Assembly: GCA_948567375.1 (NCBI GenBank)
Contig: OX419759.1
Coordinates: 53,483,493 to 53,547,492 of the forward strand
DNA: 64,000 nucleotides
Direction of reading: 5' to 3'
Source of the DNA: Lunularia cruciata
Lineage: Eukaryota; Streptophyta; Marchantiopsida; Lunulariales; Lunulariaceae
Shown here one piece after another: positions 11,390 to 20,535 of the stretch. Each line of letters begins with the position of its first letter. The stretch's first letter is position 1. The notes under the pieces were generated by a model. The model saw only the letters and a program-made list of their open reading frames with translations. It did not search any database and was not told where the DNA came from. Position numbers and translations under genes: made by a program.

Positions 11390-12723
11390 TGTAATACCAA
11401 TAGCTAGACTTATTAGCTAGAGGTGGAAATTGGCATGGTAACATCTTGAAGGATGTTATGTATAATAGGCTAGGTAGACCAGATAGAGGTGTCACCAAAA
11501 GAGTACTTCTACTAATAGAGAAAGAGTAAAAAATAGCCTAAAATTGTAATACCAAAAGCTAGACATATCATCTTGCGGTGAAAATTGGCTTGGTAACATT
11601 TAGAAGGATATTATACATGAAAGGCTAGAGTAGATCAAATAGAGGTGTCACCAAAAGAGTACTTTTAAAATACGGCAAGAGTCTAAAATAGCGTGGAAAC
11701 TTCAAAGCCAATTTTGGAGGCCTAATGTAATACAAGTAGCTAGACATATTATCTAGAGGTGAAAATCGGCTTAGGAATATCTAGAAGGATATTTTGTACA
11801 ATGGGCTAGGAAGATTAGAGAGAGGTGTCACCAAAAGAGTATTTCTACTAATAGGGCAGAAGCCAAAAATAGCCAAAAAACTTCAGCCAATTTTGGAGGC
11901 CTAAACAGATGAATTCGGCCTTGAAAATGGAAAGATTTTGTCCCTTAAGGGATAAAGGCTTTCCTTCTCCCCTTATGATTTGTCTCATCGAGAGCTTTCC
12001 AATGGTACCTCACCAATGTGAGCGCCATATAAGAAGATTCCCCAAAGAATCCCTTTGGTCAAACCCTGTTGACCAACTAGATAGGACAAGGATTGACATG
12101 TCACCCATCCAAACAACTAATCCAAGGGTGGAGCTCATTAATAGGTCACCAATTCATGTATTTGATCCAAGGGTGGAGCTTCCTTTGAGGGGATCCTCTT
12201 TGCTATATAATGAAGAGAAGGTGCTCCTTTGGGACATCGGAGTATTGAGTGTGAAACTTGCATTCTCTCTCTTTGAGAGTTCTCTTGTCCTCGGAGTGTT
12301 ACACCCAAATGGATAGATTAGACCTTGAAAATGTTTACATTCTCCCCCAATGAAGGAAAGGTTGGCCTTCTCTCTCCCCAAGTTTGTCTCATTTAGAGCT
12401 TTCTAATGGTACCTCACCCACACGATTTAGAGATTCTTATAGGAATATTCTCTAAAGATTCCCTATAGTCAAAGAGGGTTTGACCATCCAGAGAGGATCA
12501 AAACAGAAATGTCACCCATTCATGCAACTAATCTAAGGGTAGAGATTGTTTGCATGTCACCAATCCTTGTATTTGATCAAGGGGTGGAGCTTTCTTAGAG
12601 GATGTTCCCTTTGTTATATAATATAGTCAAGGTGCTCCTTTGGGGGCATTGGAGGTTGAGTGTGAAATTGTGTGTTTTTTCTTCTATGTTTCTCTTAAGG
12701 TCTCATATCCTTGGAAGATTACA
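11390..12723 (+). repeat. A2 3' LTR, two-unit type, split by a nested solo LTR
   Basis: U3 unit 1 is 11390-11544 and unit 2 is 11545-11725. Unit 2 still begins with TGTAATACC like the LTR end itself. After the inserted LTR the remainder runs 12304-12723 and ends GGAAGATTACA. Without the insertion the length is about 750 bases, close to the other two-unit LTRs. Confidence 0.82.
11726..12303 (+). repeat. Solo A LTR, single-unit type, nested in A2 LTR
   Basis: This 578-base LTR has a single U3 unit. It runs from TGTAATACAAG to GAGTGTTACA. The flanks CCTAA (11721-11725) and CCCAA (12304-12308) are an aged target-site duplication. The host LTR sequence GGAGGCCTAA continues after the insert as CAAATGGATAGATTAG. 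Confidence 0.85.
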
Positions 12724-14033
12724 AGGGGTAGGCCTATTATCTATGGACAAGATGGTACAATAAGCATTTTTGGATAGTTGGACTCTCTTAACACCTCTAC
12801 TTTCCTCCCATTTTGTGGTTTCTAATAGGCTAGTTTTGGAGACTTATGTGATCAGGTGGAAGAGGGATCCTTTTCTCTTCAAGTGTTATTGTGGCAGATG
12901 AGAGATGGTCTATTTCCATAGGCACGGGAGGACTTTCCATCCTTTGCTTTATTATCGTCAGATTGGACAAGAGGTTTGTAGTCTTCCTTGATGGAGTGAT
13001 AATTTCATCATATGTTACATTCTCTCTTAGTTGACTTGTCCATTCCTTGGGCTAGAGCACATCTTTGCTCTTGCTCCAGCAAGGTGCAGGCCCTTGGATC
13101 CTAGCTCAACAATGCGTTGGGGCATTCCGACTCGCATTAACCACTTTCTCTATAACGATGAGGTTCTGCCTAGGTTTGGTCCACCCATCTGCACCTTTGT
13201 TACTCACTTGTGAGTGTGGTTCTACCCTAGATGCAACAATGGTCCATATGACATGATGTCCTTATGAAGGATAGAGGATAGCTACCCGTGATGCCATCAA
13301 GGATATAATGTTTGCTATGGCACGAGAGAGTGGATACTTTGCTTGGATGGAGAGTTCATATTATTTTTAAACCACACTCATCAGAGTAGACTTATACTTG
13401 GTCCGAGATGATTAGGTGATAATGGTGGATGTTGTGGTTACTTCCATGTGATGCTGTTTTGGAGGGAGTGACTAATACTCCTCTTGGATGGGCATTGAGC
13501 GGAGCAGCAACACGTAAGGTCTCCAAGTATAGGGGTATGTAACAAGGTTACCTCTTTCTTTCTCTAGCCTTTGAGTTATATGGAGTGATGGACATGGTGT
13601 TTGACACATTTGTCAATGAGTGCACAAGAACTTATCATATGGGATACCAAGGGGTACTACTCTCACTCTCATACTTTGTAATGTACTTTAGATAGCATGT
13701 GTTCATTACTCTTTGAGAGCATTGGCTGGTGCAATCTATTGGAGAGCAATCATTCTAGGTGATGTTCCTTTGGTTGTTCCCGTTGGAGCATAGCCCCATT
13801 CTACCTCTTTTGTCTCCATGCTAGGTTGTGTATTTCCCTTCTTGTGTTCTGTTTGTAGACCTTATGACTTACATAGCTCCGAAATCTTAGGTGCCGTATA
13901 TATGATATACTATTGGAGCATAGCCCCATTCTACCTCTTTTGTCTCCATGCTAGGTTGTGTATTTCCCTTCTTGTGTTCTATTTGGTGGCCTTCAAATTT
14001 GCAAATCAGAATTACTTTTGAGGGAGTTTTAAT
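12724..14033 (+). other. Unassigned sequence with a 68-base direct repeat
   Basis: No domain is recognised and stops are dense in all frames. Two identical 68-base copies lie at 13783-13850 and 13913-13980, 130 bases apart. They belong to dispersed family G. The stretch probably consists of old repeat remains. Confidence 0.4.
13783..13980 (+). repeat. Direct repeat, two identical 68-base copies (family G)
   Basis: Both copies start TTGGAGCATAGCCCCATTCT and end CTTCTTGTGTTCT, with no mismatch seen. The 62 bases between them are unrelated. Identity implies recent duplication or gene conversion. Confidence 0.9.
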
Positions 14034-14754
14034 CCGAAACAAATTCCCCGGCTCTAATTCATAGGTCTAACTTACCGGGAACGGATATTGAGTGCGTTAA
14101 GTCATCCTTGAACCTAGTAGGGATCTTGTGCCTCACTGCGACCGTGAGTGGGACCCGCACCCTAGCGGGACGGGAAACTAGTCTGCATGACGTTACTTGT
14201 GAATCCAACGACGAGAAAATCTTGCCGAACCGGATCGAGCATCGTTGGGACAGTCTCGCGCCCGCACGAATCCAGTGAAATCCACACTTTAATAATATTA
14301 CACTTCAGTAACATGTTCTGTTTATCCGACATGTAGTATCTGTTACACAATAGGCGAAAGGATCTCAAATACGAAAAGGCGACCGCGTAGGAAAAACGAA
14401 GGATGGGAAGACCCCATCAAACCGTACAAGGGAGACAAAAAAGGTAACATGGGGCTAAGCCCCAAAAGAGTCCCAATCTCAATAGAGCCCCAATCTCAAA
14501 TGACGGATATATAAAATTGCCTTAGGCGTGAACTTTGACAATGTGTGGACGAAAAAAAAAAGTGTGAGAAACTTTATGGGTTTTGTGATTTGAAACTTTA
14601 TTATTGAACATCAAATAATACAGTTAACAATGTAGGTTTCTGTAGTCTATTTTAAATAGTATATGACGCATGATGCGTTCTTAGGTTTTTAGATAGCCTA
14701 TCGTTAGTGCTTCTAGACAATTGTTAGTCCTGAGGACCAGAGTGAGAAACCTGC
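14034..14754 (+). other. Low-copy sequence, no gene recognised
   Basis: GC is clearly higher than in the preceding repeats, with many CpGs. A family G copy lies on the minus strand at about 14401-14470, including the palindrome GGGGCTAAGCCCC. I see no supported open frame. Confidence 0.35.
14401..14470 (-). repeat. Family G copy with GGGGCTTAGCCCC palindrome
   Basis: Read on the minus strand it has GGGGCTTAGCCCCATGTTACC, then GTACGGTTTGATGGGGTCTTCC, in the same order as the plus-strand copy at 22575-22650. Confidence 0.7.
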
Positions 14755-15970
14755 AAAAGTTGTGAAAAGACGAGAATAGTATCAAAAGGATAGTATCCAG
14801 GCTTAATGAAGTACATCAACGGCCAAGAATTCATGTGCTTGCATCTCGTTGATATCATTGAAATGATTAACATGATTTTGGTCTTGTTGTCCAGGATCGA
14901 AATACATCATACCCAGAACTGATTTTATCTTGTATAATAGTGTGCAATTCATAGTTATGCAACGATTAGTGGATTTGATTCATTTCATCTTAAATAGGTA
15001 CTTTAGAAAGATCTAATTGATGAGAAGAAAATGAAGCTCGAGTGTGAATGCCCCGGTGTGGTATCATGTGCTGACATTCTGGCATTGGTAGCACGGGATG
15101 CAATTGCCAAGGTGAGTTCATTCTCAGGTTGCTTCCTGGGCATCCACTGTGGCCACGTACAAAGATGAAACCAAAGTAGGACACGAGCAAGGACTACAGA
15201 CACTTCAATACTTCTTGTATGATTATCTCACCGACTTCGTTGACTATTTAGTTCTAATTCTGGGCGTATTAAGGATACGTCAGAGAACTCTAGGGAACGT
15301 CTGAAGAATATACAGCCAGCACTTAAGAGCTATTCATAAAACTAGCTTTCCACATAATTTCAATCTCTGATGATAACACTTCTGTTTTATTTTAAGTATG
15401 CCACACTACGATAAAGCTCTTATTGCCGACCTGATTAAGTTGGCATTCTTGATATTTGTTCGAGTGGAAGACTACTTATCGAATCAAAGTCATCCCTTTA
15501 AAATCTTAAACGACAGCACAAATTGATGGTCCAAATTCCACAATAGGTTATTTTAATTATGATTATTTTGGTTGAATAAAAGAATCTCTCCACTCATTCT
15601 TTGAACCGACCTTTCACCACAATATCTATTGACACTAGTCGAAAGTTCACTGTTGCTATTAGGGAAAAAATTAAAAAAATTAAAAAATCCTGATTAGGTT
15701 AGGCATGAACTGAATGGGCAAGTTTCTCGCCACCACTTGTGAGTTGCTTATTATTCAGGTTAGTCGATTTTGTTTGTCGTTTTGCACGACTCGCCTTGTG
15801 ATGGGCACCTACTTGGATTCCCTTGCAACATAGGGTTTAAGCTCGTTTAAACGTTGTCGCTACTGATGTTCATCTATTCAAAGTAGGCCAGTTGGTGCAA
15901 GGGCAGGTCGGTTTAGAAGTTCCGTTGGCTCTGGAAATATTTATGCAATAGAATACAGTGACACCAATCT
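14755..15970 (+). repeat. Island copy of a duplicated segment (partner 59165-60205)
   Basis: Collinear similarity to 59165-60205 in the same orientation can be followed block by block. Examples are GTACTTTAGAAAGATCTA against GTACTTTAGAAGATCTA, CATTCTTGATATTTGTT in both, and GATTATTTTGGTTGAATAA in both. This copy keeps its CpG sites, while the partner has mostly lost them. This copy also contains about 190 bases with a peroxidase exon that the partner lacks. Confidence 0.85.
15006..15111 (+). pseudogene. Class III peroxidase exon relic
   Basis: Frame 15010-15111 reads DLIDEKK, then CPGVVSCADILALVARDA, the signature around the distal region of plant secretory peroxidases. These are haem enzymes that oxidise phenolics with H2O2 in the cell wall. 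An AG precedes at 15004-15005 and GTGAGT follows at 15112, as for an internal exon. Just downstream, 15127-15175 gives a weak, frame-shifted resemblance to the following GG-x-W-x-V-x-TGRRDG segment, but only 16 bases after the putative donor, too short for an intron. No haem-ligand His exon was found nearby. A gene fragment or eroded pseudogene is most likely. Confidence 0.75.
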
Positions 15971-17940
15971 TGCATCTTATCTACCTGTACAATTGAGATG
16001 TTTGCAGGATTCGTGATAACTTCTGACCAATTTGGAGGGCATATGGTTCACCTCTCATCACATCCAAGTCCGCACATTTTACATTAAATGATGCGCTTGG
16101 GCGATCACGGTGATCGTAAGTTAGTGAAGCTCACCGTGGCGTACTTTGTTGGACACAGTGTCTTGGATAGGGAACTTGAAGAAAACAGAACTAATTATCC
16201 AACACAATAACGTCGTCCACAAAGTGACAGTGAGATTTCCTCAAACTCGCTAGTAACTGACGTGACGCAAAATAAAAGGAGAGGATTAAACTGGCGTCAA
16301 ATGGCAGATTATAAGGAACGGAGGACGCCGATCAATTTGCTCGAAATTTGCAGGCGTTCTGGCGAGGATGAGTTTCCTGAACTCGCCATAAACTCACGAG
16401 ATTATCATTTTCGGTGTTTTTTGTGAAATTATCAAAACTCGTGGAATAGCTATCTCACACGTGCAAAATATTACTCTCTAACGCGAGTTTAAACACACGT
16501 TAAACTCGCGTGGAGAGTAAATATTTGACGTGTTTAACGTGTGTTTAGGGACTTTGCGAATGACGTTAAGGCGTACGGAGTATTTGCACGCTGGCTCCCT
16601 ATTGTCCATAAATATGGGGTGTTTAGAGAGATGATCACGGAGGACTTGACTTAGATTCCAACATGGTGACAACTCATTGTCCATATATTCTTTTTCTGAT
16701 TGTCTAATAAGTGTGAAATCTCACCACAACAGCCTGCAAAGGAAGAAAGCACGGCCTGTAATGAGACAAGATGCTGGGACTTAAATCATAACTCTACAGT
16801 AACTGGTACATTCTACGCGCTTTTGTTCGATTGACATTCTTTCATCAGCTTCACCCGAATCGAGGCCAACAGTGTCTAACCTGGGTACAGAACCCATCGG
16901 TTGATCTCTTGGGACGAAGGAGTCACATAGTTACAGTGTAGTGGTGGTGCTTCGAGCGTTATGCGGTCGACGCGTGATAGAATAAAGACAAAATAGTTTT
17001 TCCATTCCCGTCCTTAAACCAGTCACACTCTTATTGATTTCTTGACCTGGTACGATCTAAAGAACCGTCCATGATTGACGTCGTCAATTGATGATTCCGT
17101 CTTCAATCGATGATTCCGTCCGTAGACGTGGCATTGGAGAAGGGCGGACAATGAAGCATAAGGGAATTGGCAAGGATCAGTTCTCTGAGTAGACAGCACA
17201 GCGAGGTGAAAAATGGAGAAGTTACGGAATTGAGATGTTGTCGTCTTCTTCCTGATGGAGGGTTGTGTTTACAGCATACTGGGACGCGAGCAATCCTGAT
17301 CTGGACGGAGGAATAGTTTGGACCTGAGGTAAACGGATGAGTGAAGGGGCCATGAATGCAGGACATACAACACGATCTCGTCTGTGATTCAGCCAAAGGA
17401 GATGGGGGAGAGGGTGCAATATGGCGGCTGGACGGACGCTGGTCAAGGACATACGAGGAAAGGAGATACAATGCCAATGCGGGTTCGGTGACTTTCTTCT
17501 ATGGCATGGTACTGCAGAGTCGTTCTAGTCAGGGTGATGATCGGTCCTTCCCTAGGTAGGTCGCGGGAACAGCTGGGCGATCGGGGTTGTGGAGGAGTAC
17601 AGATTGAAGTCGTGCTCGTGTTGGAGAATAGTTTATTGGAGAAGGGAATTGGGTTTAAAAAGTGATATAGGGGAAAGATTTGGAGAGAATTGAAGCAGTT
17701 GCTGTGGAGAGCAAAAAACCTGGCGGTGAAGAAGTGGGGGCCCATCGAACAGATACGGGTGTAAGGGGGGACATGTTCACTAGTGGGGGCCCCCCGAGTG
17801 CTGACTTGAGCATCTAGTGACGCGATAGCCTGAAATTCCAATTTTCAATTTGTGAAAGAACGAGAAGGAAGGGCAGCAAAGCGCCGCTGACTGTTGATAT
17901 GCAACAGTAGCAGCATTTCTGGAAGCTAGATATTCTTCAG
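15971..17940 (+). other. Low-copy sequence upstream of the acyltransferase
   Basis: No coding region is supported; the open frames are short and lack recognisable motifs. It contains the hairpin at 16458-16547 and a short tandem repeat near 17086-17120 (TCAATTGATGATTCCGTC, then TCAATCGATGATTCCGTC). Confidence 0.35.
16458..16547. repeat. Long inverted repeat with an alternative second pairing
   Basis: The left arm 16458-16492 pairs with the right arm 16500-16532 across a 7-base loop. The core TCTCTAACGCGAGTTTAA faces TTAAACTCGCGTGGAGA. A second pairing is possible: TAAACACACGTTAAAC (16490-16505) is the reverse complement of GTTTAACGTGTGTTTA (about 16532-16547). The structure could be a foldback element, a hairpin RNA or a cruciform. 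Confidence 0.8.
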
Positions 17941-17948
17941 CCTGTGCG

Positions 17949-17959
17949 AGATATATATA
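17949..17959 (+). promoter_or_regulatory. Possible TATA box for the acyltransferase
   Basis: GATATATATAC is the best TATA-like motif upstream of 18820. It would imply a leader of about 850 bases, perhaps with an intron. An alternative is CCATATATTGG near 18356. Confidence 0.2.
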
Positions 17960-18819
17960 CTAAGGCTTGCGAACTTATTCATCGGACTCCTTTCACGCAT
18001 TTCTGCAGTTCATCCTCCTCTTCCCATGGGGCTCTACTGCCTTTACTAGAGCCTCGGGCCGGGTACAGTCCTGCTATACCCATTCGTTCCCTCCTCCCTG
18101 CCACATTTTGTTTTCTGCTGCTGTGATTGTTTTGTTTTGCGAACGATCACCCGGCTGCTAGCTCAGAGCTGCATGTACATGCCCTTCTATCGTCTGCAGC
18201 ACTCCAGCTAGCAACAACGCCGGGAAGACTGTCTCAAATCACTCCTTGTGCACTCTCTCGTGACATGATTCACCGGCGCCGTTCTTTGGTTCCGCTCTTA
18301 TCGTCTCGTTGACGTACCGTAGCAGAAAACCTCTCTCTAAGCAGTCGTTGGAACTCCATATATTGGATCTTGTTTCAGCTGTACATGCTGAAGGCACGTA
18401 CATCTTTCTATCCATCGCCTTTGGACTACGGGACGATCATCTTGTTCTTGAAGTCTTCCGCCATTTCCTGTCTGATCAAACGCAGCGACTTTGATCACTC
18501 AACGCTTGGCTTCGCTATTTGTCGGACGCTTCAAATCTCGACCTACCAATCTGCCTATTATGTTTTAATCCATTCATTTCGATCATACGATTTTATGGTC
18601 GACATTCATCGTTCATCCATTTTTTTGTCATATAATTAATTGTTCGTAAAACCTTCCTTCCTGTTTCTCTCCCTGTCTGTGTGAATTGGAGTGAGATCGT
18701 GGAGGTTTGTAAAGCTATCTCCTTGAATGAAGACATCGAGACTCGATAATTCTTCTAGAGCTGAGTGAAGGAGCTCACTAACGTTTACTGTCTAGTACTT
18801 GTTTCCAACTCTGTACAGA

Positions 18820-20535
18820 ATGTTGAGATACTGCTTTTGCCCGTACATTTACGGTCACCTCCAGGGCCGGTTACCAAGGCAGGGCCAGCGTGGGCCTACA
18901 ATACTCGCGCTGATAGTAACAACCCTAAGCGCAATATGGCAGTTCCTGCAGAAATCCGTTCACGCACGGCTGAAGAGTTATTTCCTGGCTGTGTCTAGTA
19001 AGATTTCGCCGGGCGGTTTCCTTAGTTGGAGGAAGAAACAAGGTGCTTCGAGTTCGGAACCGGAAGCCTTGCCACGGGTGGAGAATTTCGTGAGAAAGCC
19101 CGGGCAAAAGGTAAAACCATCGTGGATAAGTCCAAAGACTCCATCCCCTCAAAAATGGGTCGAGTTCAGTAACTTGGATAGAGTTGTTAATCCGACTTTT
19201 TCCAGTGTTATACTCTTCTATGATGGAAATTCGCTGAAACAAAGGACGTATGACGATGTGGAAGGGAAATTGAAGAAAAGTCTGGCCAAGGTGCTGTCGG
19301 CGTTCTACCCTCTAGCAGGAGAACTGGAGCTTCGGGATAATGGACTAGTAGACCTGCACTGCACCGATAAGGGCCTAATATTCTTGGAGGAATACATGGA
19401 TAAGGAGCTCAGCGCATTCGGGAGATTGGGACCCATGCCTGGTCTTTCAGGACTGGACCACCAATTCACCCGACGATATATTGGTGAAGGACCAAGGTAC
19501 CTTCCAGATCAGATCCAGCCCATCCCCGTCTGCATCATTCAGCTCACAAGATTCAAGTGCCATTCCATGGCGCTGGCTGTAAATTGGCACCACACGGTAG
19601 CCGATGGATCATCAGGATGTCATTTCTTGAAGGCCTGGGCTGAGGTATCTTCAGGAGGACAAATTTCCGTACATCCAATTCACGACCGTAACATGGAACA
19701 ACTTCGGCCCCGTAATCCGCTGAATCACCTCCTGGTAAATAGAGGCGGATACAGCACCAAGATGTTGGCAACTGAAGAAGTTGACAGGCAGCATGCTGCA
19801 CTCAAACCGACAGTGATAGAGGCTCTGGGGATTTCTAGGGAGGCTGTCGATGAGTTAAAAAGGAGGGCAAACGAGGCGTTCTGGACCCAATCTGGTTTTG
19901 TGGAAGAGAAGGGAAGCAACGGTAACGGCCTTGTGCGCAACGATGCTTCTTTTAGAGGATTCACGTCTGTAGAAAGTTTCTCGGGAGCACTTTGGAAGGC
20001 CAGTACCAAAGCCAGGTACAGAGATGGAGCTCAGATGAGCAAAGAGGAAGTGACCCGATTCTTCATGTTCGTCGATGGAAGGAAACGACTAGGTTTACCA
20101 GCCGGGTATTTTGGAAATGTAGTATGTAGCGCATGTGCCGTCGCAAAAGAGAAGGAGCTTATCGACAGCGATTCCTCGTACGCCTCATCCCTGATTAGAG
20201 ATTCGACGCGGGGCATCACTGGCGAGTACTTTCGCTCTTTGATTGATTGGGTTCAGGCACACAGCCTTAACGGGATCAAATCCGAGCACGTGAATTCTCT
20301 CGGGCACGACGTAGCGGCCACTTTCTGGGTTAATTTCCCCATTTATAAGATGGATTTCGGCTGGGGGAAACCCATGTTTGGAGCGAGGAATTCCCCACCC
20401 CGTGACCTGATAGACGGATTCAGTGTCATGCCGAGCAACAAAGGCGAAAAGGATTGGGTCTGCCTGATGAATATGAGTGGTGATCGGCTAGAGCGATTGA
20501 AGGCAGATGAGGAAACCTTGGCTTTTGATCAATGA
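18820..20535 (+). CDS. BAHD-family acyltransferase (HCT/SHT-like), single exon, N-terminally extended
   Basis: BAHD enzymes transfer an acyl group from a CoA thioester to an alcohol or amine, commonly hydroxycinnamoyl groups onto shikimate, quinate or spermidine in the cytosol. From ATG at 18820 the protein has 571 residues. The catalytic HxxxD motif is HHTVADG (His258, Asp262). The structural motif DFGWGKP starts at residue 512. The N-domain block LAKVLSAFYPLAGELE is typical of the family. The family is usually about 430-460 residues, and homology here starts near residue 87 (VENFVRKPG). The preceding 85 residues include a hydrophobic stretch (TILALIVTTLSAIWQFL, about residues 27-43). There is no other in-frame ATG before residue 193, and a TAG lies at 18793, so the extension is translated unless an upstream exon is spliced in between about 18900 and 19070. 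Substrate cannot be assigned. No lesion is seen. Confidence 0.9.
   Translation: MLRYCFCPYIYGHLQGRLPRQGQRGPTILALIVTTLSAIWQFLQKSVHARLKSYFLAVSSKISPGGFLSWRKKQGASSSEPEALPRVENFVRKPGQKVKPSWISPKTPSPQKWVEFSNLDRVVNPTFSSVILFYDGNSLKQRTYDDVEGKLKKSLAKVLSAFYPLAGELELRDNGLVDLHCTDKGLIFLEEYMDKELSAFGRLGPMPGLSGLDHQFTRRYIGEGPRYLPDQIQPIPVCIIQLTRFKCHSMALAVNWHHTVADGSSGCHFLKAWAEVSSGGQISVHPIHDRNMEQLRPRNPLNHLLVNRGGYSTKMLATEEVDRQHAALKPTVIEALGISREAVDELKRRANEAFWTQSGFVEEKGSNGNGLVRNDASFRGFTSVESFSGALWKASTKARYRDGAQMSKEEVTRFFMFVDGRKRLGLPAGYFGNVVCSACAVAKEKELIDSDSSYASSLIRDSTRGITGEYFRSLIDWVQAHSLNGIKSEHVNSLGHDVAATFWVNFPIYKMDFGWGKPMFGARNSPPRDLIDGFSVMPSNKGEKDWVCLMNMSGDRLERLKADEETLAFDQ

Larger units (their letters stand above)
6452..12723 (+). 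mobile_element. Older chromovirus A2, heavily decayed, with three solo LTRs inside
   Basis: It is collinear with A1: the start of the window aligns with 6460 onward, and gag, protease, RT, RNase H, integrase, chromodomain and a 3' LTR can be followed. The reading is broken by solo LTRs at 9088-9825, 10164-10784 and, inside its own 3' LTR, 11726-12303. Dense stops and frame changes show it is the oldest layer of the stack. Confidence 0.9.

Noticed and set aside
11545-11725. Separate nested A LTR starting at 11545
   Set aside because: No right-hand end or target duplication fits. Reading it as the second U3 unit of the A2 3' LTR gives the expected length of about 750 bases.
12724-13782. Possible transposase or RT relic
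   Set aside because: No catalytic motif could be placed in any frame. Left as unassigned.
14401-14470. GGGGCTAAGCCCC palindrome as a terminator or riboswitch
   Set aside because: It recurs in several diverged dispersed copies, so it belongs to repeat family G rather than to a gene-linked RNA element.
17103-17841. Overlapping short frames on both strands upstream of the acyltransferase
   Set aside because: Ser/Pro-rich, low-information translations in several overlapping frames with no conserved motif. Probably chance openness in a promoter region.
18799-18819. Upstream extension of the acyltransferase frame to 18799
   Set aside because: The extension begins at a TTG directly after an in-frame TAG at 18793-18795. 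The first ATG is 18820.
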